Under the pieces are notes generated by a model that was not told the DNA's origin, ran no database searches, and was given only the letters and a program-made list of their open reading frames with translations. From UBA1424 sp041669225 (GTDB taxonomy: Bacteria > Bacillota_I > Bacilli_A > RFN20 > CAG-826), in assembly GCA_041669225.1 (NCBI GenBank), contig JBAYBO010000060.1, positions 1-5,249 of the forward strand: 5,249 nt of DNA, in the 5' to 3' direction. Each line of letters starts with the position of its first letter. Positions within the stretch are counted from its first letter, which is position 1. Below are positions 1-5,249 of this stretch, in pieces. A program made the translations under genes and the position numbers.

Positions 1-2
1 AA

Positions 3-8
3 TATAAT
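3..8 (+). promoter_or_regulatory. Possible -10 element for the pirin gene
   Basis: A perfect TATAAT hexamer lies 24 nt before the ATG at 33, and a second TATGAT follows at 12-17. Either could be the -10 box of a sigma-A type promoter. The matching -35 box would fall left of the window, so this rests on one hexamer in A+T-rich DNA. If TATAAT is used, transcription would start near 14-16 and the leader would be under 20 nt, just enough for the GTGAGG ribosome binding site at 22-27. Confidence 0.35.
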
Positions 9-32
9 AGATATGATAGAAGTGAGGTATTT

Positions 33-872
33 ATGGAACGCAAAATAATTCGCCAAGTAACGGGCTATAAAACAACTGATGGAGCAGGCGTTAATCTTGT
101 CCGTGTCTTATCGCGAAACACGGTTGAGGATTTTGATCCGATTTTAATGCTAGATTCATTTGATAGCACTAACCCGCGCGATTATATCGCGGGCTTTCCG
201 CTTCACCCCCATCGTGGTATCGAAACCATCTCTTATATTTATCAGGGCAAGATGGTTCATAAAGATAGCCTTGGAAATGAAGATATGATTACTGACGGCG
301 AAGTACAGTGGATGACAGCCGGCTCGGGCATCATGCACGAAGAAAAACTTCCCGCTTCGGAAAGAATGCTTGGTGTTCAGTTATGGCTCAATTTAGCCGC
401 TAAAGATAAGATGGTCGCTCCCGCTTATTTAAGGATTAAAGCTGACAGTATCAAAGATGTCATTTTGCCTAATGGCAAACTTCGCGTCCTAGCCGGTTCT
501 TATGAAGGGATGCAAAGTTATCAAAGCAAGTACCAGCCCATAGATTATTATGATATTCATCTTAATCCGAATTCATCACTAACCCTTAAAACTGATTCAC
601 GTCGTTCGATCATGCTCTTTACACTGATTGGCTCAATCGTCGTTGAAGGCATATCAGTCAAAGAAAAAACAGCCATTAAATTAAGTGAAGGCGATACTTT
701 GAACATCAAAACCGAAGGCGAGAATGCCCAAATTTTATTTGTCAGTTCGTTAGCTCTAAATGAACCAGTCGCCTGGGGCGGACCAATTGTGATGAATACC
801 AAAGAAGAGCTGTATAAAGCCTTTCAAGATTTAGATGAAGGCACTTTTCTCAAACAAAGCATCAAATACTAA
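33..872 (+). CDS. Pirin family protein (bicupin metalloprotein)
   Basis: A complete 279-residue pirin-like protein. The N-terminal cupin carries the family signature HPHRG at residues 58-62, followed by HKDS (76-79) and a GSGIMHEE segment (97-104). By analogy with characterised pirins, the metal ligands would be His58, His60, His102 and Glu104, and all four are present. The C-terminal pirin_C domain (about 165-275) ends with the typical EPVAWGGPIVMNT stretch (243-255) and a GTF near the end. Bacterial pirins are cytoplasmic. Some, such as E. coli YhhW, have quercetin 2,3-dioxygenase activity, and others bind partner proteins, so the true substrate is unknown. The length suits the larger bacterial pirins. 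The start at 33 is supported by GTGAGG at 22-27, five nt upstream, and by the family-like N-terminus. A terminator follows directly, so it is probably monocistronic, or the last gene of a unit entering from the left. No signal peptide or membrane segment is seen. Confidence 0.93.
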   Translation: MERKIIRQVTGYKTTDGAGVNLVRVLSRNTVEDFDPILMLDSFDSTNPRDYIAGFPLHPHRGIETISYIYQGKMVHKDSLGNEDMITDGEVQWMTAGSGIMHEEKLPASERMLGVQLWLNLAAKDKMVAPAYLRIKADSIKDVILPNGKLRVLAGSYEGMQSYQSKYQPIDYYDIHLNPNSSLTLKTDSRRSIMLFTLIGSIVVEGISVKEKTAIKLSEGDTLNIKTEGENAQILFVSSLALNEPVAWGGPIVMNTKEELYKAFQDLDEGTFLKQSIKY

Positions 873-878
873 ATATCC

Positions 879-924
879 AAGCATTTCGCTGCCCATATAA
901 TCAAGGTTAGGCGAGTGCTTTTTT
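879..924 (+). terminator. Probable intrinsic terminator after the pirin gene
   Basis: AAGCATTTCGC at 879-889 can pair with GCGAGTGCTT at 911-920. The stem has five pairs (AAGCA/TGCTT), one bulged T, then five more (TTCGC/GCGAG, one a G-T wobble). It closes a loop of about 21 nt that may itself fold weakly, and is followed directly by a T-run (919-924) and more T-rich sequence. It begins seven nt after the pirin stop codon, the expected place for a Rho-independent terminator. The long loop and bulge lower confidence. It also separates the pirin unit from the next promoter. Confidence 0.6.
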
Positions 925-944
925 ATTTGTTTGCGTTTGTGTCT

Positions 945-973
945 TTGAAACACAGCCGTATAAAGCATAGAAT
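945..973 (+). promoter_or_regulatory. Sigma-A type promoter for the downstream operon
   Basis: TTGAAA at 945-950 (5 of 6 to TTGACA) and TAGAAT at 968-973 (5 of 6 to TATAAT) are separated by exactly 17 bp, the optimal spacing. Transcription would start near 979-981, giving a leader of about 28 nt before the ATG at 1008. The position between the pirin terminator and the flavoprotein gene fits an operon promoter. No operator repeat or riboswitch fold is visible, and the short leader leaves little room for one. Confidence 0.65.
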
Positions 974-994
974 AATAACAGAACAAATTTGTAT

Positions 995-1000
995 AGGGGG
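995..1000 (+). promoter_or_regulatory. Ribosome binding site that fixes the flavoprotein start
   Basis: AGGGGG at 995-1000 lies seven nt before the ATG at 1008. This favours 1008 over the in-frame ATG at 915, which lies upstream of the predicted promoter and inside the terminator stem, and would add 31 residues without family resemblance. Confidence 0.75.
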
Positions 1001-1007
1001 CAACAAT

Positions 1008-2327
1008 ATGGCCGCTTACGATGTGATTATTGTCGGCGCCTGCACGGCAGGCACATACTTTTCTAATCTTCTCGCCAAGAAAGGTTTGAAAGTTCTCGTC
1101 ATCGATAAAGATAAAGAAGAAAACTTATCCACGAGATTGGACATCTTCCATTTCACCAGGCAGTCATTTAAAGATTATGGTTTACAAGAAGCAAAAGATG
1201 GTGACGAGGAATTCGTTCGCAACTTTAATCTTTGTTATTCAAAGTCAGCCCTTGATAATTATTTAAAGAAAAGCTTTTTGGAAGTGGCGGTCATGCACCT
1301 GCCGCTTTTCATTAAACGGTTAAGAGAAATCGCACTTAATAATGGTGTTGAATTTCGTTTTGAAACAAGTTTTAGTCACATTATTTATGATAAGCAGCAA
1401 ATCATAGGGGTTGCCACCAAAGGCGGGGAAGAAATTAACGCTCGTTTTGTCGTCGACGCTTCGGGAATTCCCTCCGTTGTTCGCCGCTCAATCAAAGATC
1501 CATATATCGAAGATTTCGAAATCGGTCCTAGAGATAAATTTTATGTTTTACTTAAGTATGTCGAATTGTTTAATTCGCAAGATAGAGTTGAGCTAAGCAC
1601 TAGCTGGCCTTATTTTAAAGGCTGGATTGCGCCCCAGCATTCCGCGAATGGGGCAATCATCGGTGTCGGAGCAAATCTTTCCTATGACTACGCCCGCAAG
1701 TGTATGGCAAAGTTTGAAGAAAACATAAAACTTCCGGAATATAAACTGCAATATGAAGAAATGGGGTGTACGCCATATAGGCGTCCACCCTTTAGTTTCG
1801 TCACTGACGGATTCCTTGTCATCGGTGATGCCGCCTGTTTAACTAAACCGATGAATGGCGAAGGCATTACCTCGGCATGGGTGCAATGTACTCCTGCCGC
1901 AGAAGTAGTAAGCGAAGCCTTAAAGGGCGGAAAGTATCCGACCAAAGAAGCCCTTTGGAAAATAAACACTCTTTATCAAAGAGATGAAGGCGCGGAATTC
2001 GCCAATTTAAGAGCCACCCTTATTGGCGCGGTTGACATGTCAATAAAAGATAATGACTATATGTTTAAAGAAAGCATTGTTTTTAAATCCGATGATGAAG
2101 AGGATAAAGGAAGCGTAACCGCTAAACTCATTAAAGGTGTGCTGAGCGGCCAGTTCTCCTTTAAAGCCTTGATGTCGCTATTAAGGGCATCGTCGCTTGG
2201 CGCAAAGCTTGAAAAACACTATAAGAAATATCCGGATAATCCAAAAGATTATTTCGTTTGGAAAAAGAAAGCTGATAAACTTTGGAAAAAAGCTGGAACG
2301 ATGGCAGATGTCATCACTGATGCATAG
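1008..2327 (+). CDS. FAD-dependent oxidoreductase, geranylgeranyl reductase/FixC-like
   Basis: A 439-residue flavoprotein. An N-terminal Rossmann strand YDVIIVG leads into GACTAG (10-15), the place of the dinucleotide-binding GxGxxG, with Asp33 at the end of strand 2 (VLVID) where an acidic residue binds the FAD ribose. The middle VVDASG motif (148-153) and the second FAD motif FLVIGDAACLTKPMNGEG (269-286) are those of the geranylgeranyl reductase/FixC/p-hydroxybenzoate hydroxylase superfamily. The charged C-terminus (about 404-426) with KKYPDNP and ADKLW looks like a family tail. Such proteins reduce isoprenoid chains, pass electrons to quinones or hydroxylate aromatics. Which applies here is not shown. 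No CxxC/4Fe-4S ferredoxin-like motif is seen, so FixC/ETF-QO with FixX is less likely in cis. The odd point is Cys12 replacing the second glycine of GxGxxG. The start at 1008 is chosen from the ribosome binding site, the promoter and the usual N-terminus. It is the first gene of the apparent operon, and its stop codon lies within the next gene's ribosome binding site. Confidence 0.88.
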   Translation: MAAYDVIIVGACTAGTYFSNLLAKKGLKVLVIDKDKEENLSTRLDIFHFTRQSFKDYGLQEAKDGDEEFVRNFNLCYSKSALDNYLKKSFLEVAVMHLPLFIKRLREIALNNGVEFRFETSFSHIIYDKQQIIGVATKGGEEINARFVVDASGIPSVVRRSIKDPYIEDFEIGPRDKFYVLLKYVELFNSQDRVELSTSWPYFKGWIAPQHSANGAIIGVGANLSYDYARKCMAKFEENIKLPEYKLQYEEMGCTPYRRPPFSFVTDGFLVIGDAACLTKPMNGEGITSAWVQCTPAAEVVSEALKGGKYPTKEALWKINTLYQRDEGAEFANLRATLIGAVDMSIKDNDYMFKESIVFKSDDEEDKGSVTAKLIKGVLSGQFSFKALMSLLRASSLGAKLEKHYKKYPDNPKDYFVWKKKADKLWKKAGTMADVITDA

Positions 2328-2331
2328 GAGG
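2326..2331 (+). promoter_or_regulatory. Consensus ribosome binding site overlapping a stop codon
   Basis: AGGAGG at 2326-2331 is a perfect Shine-Dalgarno core four nt before the ATG at 2336. Its first two bases are the last two of the flavoprotein stop codon TAG (2325-2327). Ribosomes finishing the flavoprotein therefore sit on the transporter's initiation site, which predicts translational coupling. Confidence 0.85.
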
Positions 2332-2335
2332 CATT

Positions 2336-3817
2336 ATGAAACCAACAAAAGCGAAGAAAGAAAAGAAGTATCACGGTTTAGGTAGTTTTCGTTTCTGGTT
2401 TATTATCATGGCCATGGGTTTGGCCGGACATTTGTGCTGGAACATGGAAAATCAATGGTTTAACACCTTTGTCTACGCCAAAATCGGCGGTGATGTCAAT
2501 ATCGTTACAGCAATGGTTATCGTCAGTGCGACGGTCACAACCATATCGACCTTTATTTTTGGTACTTTATCGGACCGACTTGGCAAAAGAAAAAGATTTG
2601 TCTCGATTGGTTATATGTTATGGGGCGTTTCCACCATTCTCTTTGGTATGACCGAATTTGCTAAGAGCTCAAACATTGGTGCCTTAGTCGCCTTATCCGG
2701 TTTCTTGGTCGTCTTTACTGACGCGGTTATGAGTTTCTTTGGCTCGATGGCGTTTGATGCCGGTTACAATACATGGGTTAATGACTACACGACGCCGAAA
2801 AACAAAGGACAAGTCGGTGCAGACCTTGCCGCCCTGCCAGTTATTGGCACAGTCGTCGGCACCGTCCTTGGTGGAGTCCTTGTTAACATCGGTAATCCGA
2901 CGGTCGGAACCTCAAACTATGATCCGAGCCAAGACAATTATCAACTCCTCTTCTGGGCTTTGGGCATTGCCGTTATTCTGATTGCCGTCGCTTCAATCTT
3001 TTTAATGAAAGATGCGCCGACAACAAAGCCAAATAAAGATGGTTCGTACTTTAAACAATTCTTTGATGTTTTTAATTTTAAAAAATTGAAAGGCAATCCT
3101 AATAACAAAGAAATGCTTTTAGCTAATCTCGTGGCCTGTTTCTTCTTCATTCCCTTTAATTTCTATTTTGTCCATATGGGTAACTGGCTTATTTATGATA
3201 TTGGCTTTACCGCCGGTGACATGGGGTTAATTCAAGGCATTGGTTTATTGCTTGCTGTCTTGGTCACAATTCCGTTTGCTAAAATTATTAATAAAAACAG
3301 AATACCGCTTGTCGCTCTTATCGCTGTTTTAGTTAATGCGGTTGGTCTTTTAATTATGTTCTTCTTTATCAAAGGACCGGAAAATGTTGATACGACGTCT
3401 TTCTTATCCGCTAAAAACTTACCGCTTCTACTTGCTGTTTTCTTGGTGGGTACCGGTTACGTTTTAATTACCCAGACGTGTATGATATGGGTTCGTGGTC
3501 TCTTTCCAAAAGAAAACCGTGGTCAATTTGAAGGTATCCGTTCCTTATTCTTTACTCTTGTTCCTATGCTAATTGGAACGCTTGTTGGTAATGTGATTAT
3601 TAAAAATACCGATCACATGGAACGACTCGATTTATATGGAAATCCGATTGATGTGCCGCAAGAAAACTTATTCCTATTCGCAGGTTTGCTTGTCCTTGTC
3701 ACAATCATTCCTCTAGGTATAGCCTGGAAAGTATATAATGACCGGATGAAAGCCGAACGTTTAGCGGAAGGAAAAAATGAAACAGAAGGAAATAAACCAG
3801 AAGACCATCCTGCTTAA
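2336..3817 (+). CDS. MFS transporter, SLC45/GPH-like
   Basis: A 493-residue integral membrane protein with about 12 hydrophobic segments, roughly at 19-37, 55-76, 88-106, 115-138, 165-186, 204-224, 262-282, 294-318, 321-346, 362-383, 402-423 and 445-466. The loop after helix 2 carries the MFS motif A signature GTLSDRLGKRK (76-86), and a long cytoplasmic loop (about 225-260) separates the two six-helix halves. The segment after helix 4, with DAGYNTWVNDYTTPKNKGQ (141-159), recalls the Asp/Asn-containing loop of SLC45 and GPH (glycoside-pentoside-hexuronide) permeases, many of which are cation-coupled sugar symporters. The substrate cannot be read from sequence, and export is equally possible. 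The N-terminus is Lys-rich and the C-terminal tail is hydrophilic, both expected to face the cytoplasm. The start at 2336 follows a perfect ribosome binding site. The last 41 nt overlap the next gene in another frame. Being placed between a flavoprotein and a DUF2804 protein suggests that it moves their substrate or product. Confidence 0.88.
   Translation: MKPTKAKKEKKYHGLGSFRFWFIIMAMGLAGHLCWNMENQWFNTFVYAKIGGDVNIVTAMVIVSATVTTISTFIFGTLSDRLGKRKRFVSIGYMLWGVSTILFGMTEFAKSSNIGALVALSGFLVVFTDAVMSFFGSMAFDAGYNTWVNDYTTPKNKGQVGADLAALPVIGTVVGTVLGGVLVNIGNPTVGTSNYDPSQDNYQLLFWALGIAVILIAVASIFLMKDAPTTKPNKDGSYFKQFFDVFNFKKLKGNPNNKEMLLANLVACFFFIPFNFYFVHMGNWLIYDIGFTAGDMGLIQGIGLLLAVLVTIPFAKIINKNRIPLVALIAVLVNAVGLLIMFFFIKGPENVDTTSFLSAKNLPLLLAVFLVGTGYVLITQTCMIWVRGLFPKENRGQFEGIRSLFFTLVPMLIGTLVGNVIIKNTDHMERLDLYGNPIDVPQENLFLFAGLLVLVTIIPLGIAWKVYNDRMKAERLAEGKNETEGNKPEDHPA
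3766..3771 (+). promoter_or_regulatory. Ribosome binding site of the DUF2804 gene inside the transporter gene
   Basis: GGAAGG at 3766-3771 lies five nt before the ATG at 3777, within the transporter's last codons. It supports the overlapping start over the next in-frame ATG at 3858, which would remove the family-like N-terminus. Confidence 0.65.
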
Positions 3818-4784
3818 TAAAAAAGGCTATTTAAACGAAATCGGCTATGCAAAAACAATGCAATTTGTTTATAATCGCGAGCAAGCACGGCGCTTTCCGT
3901 TTAAGTTAAAGGAATGGAATTTTTATCAATTTATTAAAGGTGATGATGTCGTCCAGTTGACGATTGGTCATGTTTCCTATACTTGTTCAGTGACGGCGAC
4001 ACTTATAAATTTAAAGACGGGAATCAAACATCAGATTAGTTCGATGAAATGGTTTTTTACTCCTAAGCTCGATCTTGATCCGGAAGGCGAAAGTTATAAC
4101 GAGTTTGAAAACGAAAACTTTTTCATGGCTTTTAATGTAAGCGCAAAAGAAAGAATCCTGACTTTTAAGGGTTCAAATGATAAATATCAAAACGTCGATA
4201 TTTTGATTGCCATTGAAAATGACACGCGAAACGAGAAGATGGTTATTGCCACTCCGTTTAAAAAGAAAAAGCAATTCTATTTAAACTACAAAGAGAATTA
4301 CTATGACGTAAAAGGATACGTCATCTTTAATGACCTTAAAATCGATTTAGAAGGTGCGACTGGTCTTTTAGACTGGGGTCGTGGCGTGTGGCCATACAAG
4401 CACGAATGGTTTTGGGGAAGCGCGAGCGCTTTTATTAATAACGTTCCGTTTGGCTTAAATATCGGTTGGGGTTTTGGTGATTTATCGAAAGCGACTGAAA
4501 ATGTGTATTTCTATGATAAGAAGGCCTACAAAGTAGGGGTTCTGAAAGTAAAAAGAAATCCAGCTAATTATATGGAGTCTTGGCATCTAAAAAATGAAGA
4601 AGGCACGATTGAATTATTCTTTAGACCAATCTACGATAATTATACTGAAAATAAGTTTGTAGTCGTCGATACGCATTGTGATCAAGTTTATGGCTATTTC
4701 GATGGGACGATTAAAACAAATGATGGCGAAAAGAAATTTGTAGACGTTCTCGGCTTTATCGAACACGCTGTTAATCGGTGGTAA
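3777..4784 (+). CDS. DUF2804 domain-containing protein
   Basis: A complete 335-residue protein recognised as DUF2804 by its overall pattern. It has an N-terminal 'LLN..G.LNEIGYAK' segment (12-26), a KEWNFY block (45-50), a strongly aromatic DWGRGVWPYKHEWFWGSAS segment (199-217), then FGLNIGWGFGD (225-235), and ends near FIEHAVNRW. This is the usual length for the family. It has no signal peptide, membrane helix or lipobox, so it is probably cytoplasmic. Its alternation of short beta-like strands with Trp/Tyr/Phe and turn Gly/Asn/Asp suggests a beta-rich, perhaps double-lipocalin fold like the AttH/CrtC (carotenoid hydratase) group. That link is inference, not shown. No biochemical function is established for the family to my knowledge. 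The gene begins 41 nt inside the transporter gene, which implies tight translational coupling and a shared role with the flavoprotein and the permease. Two perfect inverted repeats lie inside it (4303-4324 and 4418-4431). Confidence 0.85.
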   Translation: MKQKEINQKTILLNKKGYLNEIGYAKTMQFVYNREQARRFPFKLKEWNFYQFIKGDDVVQLTIGHVSYTCSVTATLINLKTGIKHQISSMKWFFTPKLDLDPEGESYNEFENENFFMAFNVSAKERILTFKGSNDKYQNVDILIAIENDTRNEKMVIATPFKKKKQFYLNYKENYYDVKGYVIFNDLKIDLEGATGLLDWGRGVWPYKHEWFWGSASAFINNVPFGLNIGWGFGDLSKATENVYFYDKKAYKVGVLKVKRNPANYMESWHLKNEEGTIELFFRPIYDNYTENKFVVVDTHCDQVYGYFDGTIKTNDGEKKFVDVLGFIEHAVNRW

Positions 4785-4795
4785 AATATTATTTG

Positions 4796-5249
4796 ATGAA
4801 TAGTCTTCGCCTCGCCCGTCTTTCAGATATCAGCCAAATCATGGACGTTGTTCAAGACGCCCAGGATTTTATGAAGAATCAAAACTCGGGGCAGTGGCAA
4901 GATGGCACACCAAGCATTGCCACAATTGCTGAAGATAGCATGTACGATCGTTTTTATGTTTGGGAAGAAGAAGGCAATGTTATTGGAATCATCGCTTTAC
5001 TTGATTACGATAAAGATTATGACAAGTTAGTGTCTGGTCAGTGGCGATTTCCTGCACCTTATCTTGCCATCCATCGTTTCGCGGTTAAAAGTAAATATCA
5101 CTCACAAGGTATCGCGACAAAAATGCTGCAAGCGGTGGAACGGATCGCTAAAGAAAGAAACGTCAAAACGATTCGCGTAGATACGCATAAGAATAATTTC
5201 CCGATGATTAATTTGCTTATTAAGAACGGCTTTGCCGAATGCGGTGATG
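4796..5249 (+). CDS. GNAT family N-acetyltransferase, 3' end cut by the window
   Basis: An open frame from ATG 4796 to the window edge gives 151 residues with no stop. The N-terminus MNSLRLARLSDISQIMDVV is the usual beta1-alpha1 opening of GNAT enzymes. A central strand (VIGIIALLD, 62-70) is followed by strand 4, IHRFAVKSK (92-100), and the acetyl-CoA pyrophosphate loop HSQGIA (102-107), fitting the Q/R-x-x-G-x-G/A motif except that His replaces the first Gln/Arg. Helix 3 (108-121), the strand TIRVDTH (125-131), NNFPMINLLIKNGF (133-146) and 'AECGD' follow the typical C-terminal half, so only the last 10-30 residues are probably missing. These enzymes transfer an acetyl group from acetyl-CoA to an amine, and the acceptor here is unknown. 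It starts 11 nt after the DUF2804 stop. No good ribosome binding site is seen (GGTGG at 4777-4781 is rather far), so reinitiation from the upstream gene is likely. A TTG at 4793 directly before the ATG is an alternative start. Confidence 0.85.
   Translation, partial: MNSLRLARLSDISQIMDVVQDAQDFMKNQNSGQWQDGTPSIATIAEDSMYDRFYVWEEEGNVIGIIALLDYDKDYDKLVSGQWRFPAPYLAIHRFAVKSKYHSQGIATKMLQAVERIAKERNVKTIRVDTHKNNFPMINLLIKNGFAECGD

Noticed and set aside
557..802. 81-codon open frame on the minus strand
   Set aside because: It is antisense to the pirin C-terminal domain and its protein shows no family-like motifs.
915..1007. Upstream extension of the flavoprotein gene to the ATG at 915
   Set aside because: The ATG lies inside the predicted terminator stem, lacks a ribosome binding site, sits upstream of the likely promoter, and the added 31 residues do not resemble the family. 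The start at 1008 has a good ribosome binding site.
979..1007. Riboswitch or attenuator in the operon leader
   Set aside because: The predicted leader is only about 28 nt and shows no conserved aptamer-like elements.
1688..1969. 93-codon open frame on the minus strand
   Set aside because: It is antisense to the conserved FAD-binding motif region of the flavoprotein and has no recognisable domain of its own.
2197..2385. 62-codon plus-strand frame spanning the flavoprotein/transporter junction
   Set aside because: It is a frame-shifted reading of the Lys-rich ends of two well-supported genes. No ribosome binding site or domain.
2739..2981. 80-codon plus-strand frame inside the transporter gene
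   Set aside because: It is wholly internal to the transporter in another frame, with low-complexity, unfamily-like protein sequence.
4785..5249. Right-hand 465 nt as non-coding DNA
   Set aside because: A continuous frame from 4796 to the edge encodes a clear GNAT domain. It only lacks a stop because the window ends.

Overview
The window looks like a piece of a bacterial chromosome of moderate to low G+C (about 40% by eye) with tightly packed, same-strand genes, strong AGGAGG-type ribosome binding sites, a sigma-A type promoter and a hairpin-plus-T-tract terminator. That style suggests a Firmicutes/Mollicutes-related lineage (Bacilli, Erysipelotrichia or an Acholeplasma/Izemoplasma-like group that uses the standard code, since Trp is read from TGG). 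Assignment below that level is a guess. No RNA genes, insertion sequences, CRISPR arrays or phage genes are visible.

Layout: (1) 33-872, a complete pirin-family cupin protein, apparently a single-gene unit with a possible -10 element just upstream and a likely intrinsic terminator at 879-924. (2) The only sizeable gap (873-1007) holds that terminator, then a near-consensus promoter (TTGAAA, 17 bp, TAGAAT), then a short leader with an AGGGGG ribosome binding site. (3) From 1008 to the right edge, four genes are packed into what looks like one operon: a geranylgeranyl-reductase/FixC-like FAD oxidoreductase (1008-2327), an MFS transporter of the SLC45/GPH-like type (2336-3817), a DUF2804 protein (3777-4784, overlapping the transporter by 41 nt) and the 5' part of a GNAT acetyltransferase (from 4796, cut by the window end).

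How they may work together: the first three operon genes have overlapping or nearly overlapping translation signals, which implies coordinated production of a flavoprotein reductase/oxidase, a 12-helix permease and a DUF2804 protein that may be a lipocalin-like binder or enzyme. The flavoprotein belongs to a superfamily that often acts on isoprenoid or quinone-like molecules, so processing and transport of a small, possibly hydrophobic compound is a reasonable hypothesis, but no substrate can be read from the sequence. The GNAT gene may simply be co-transcribed housekeeping. The pirin protein is probably independent of this module. Nothing here can be called a proven new system. The flavoprotein-MFS-DUF2804 cassette is the part most worth following up.
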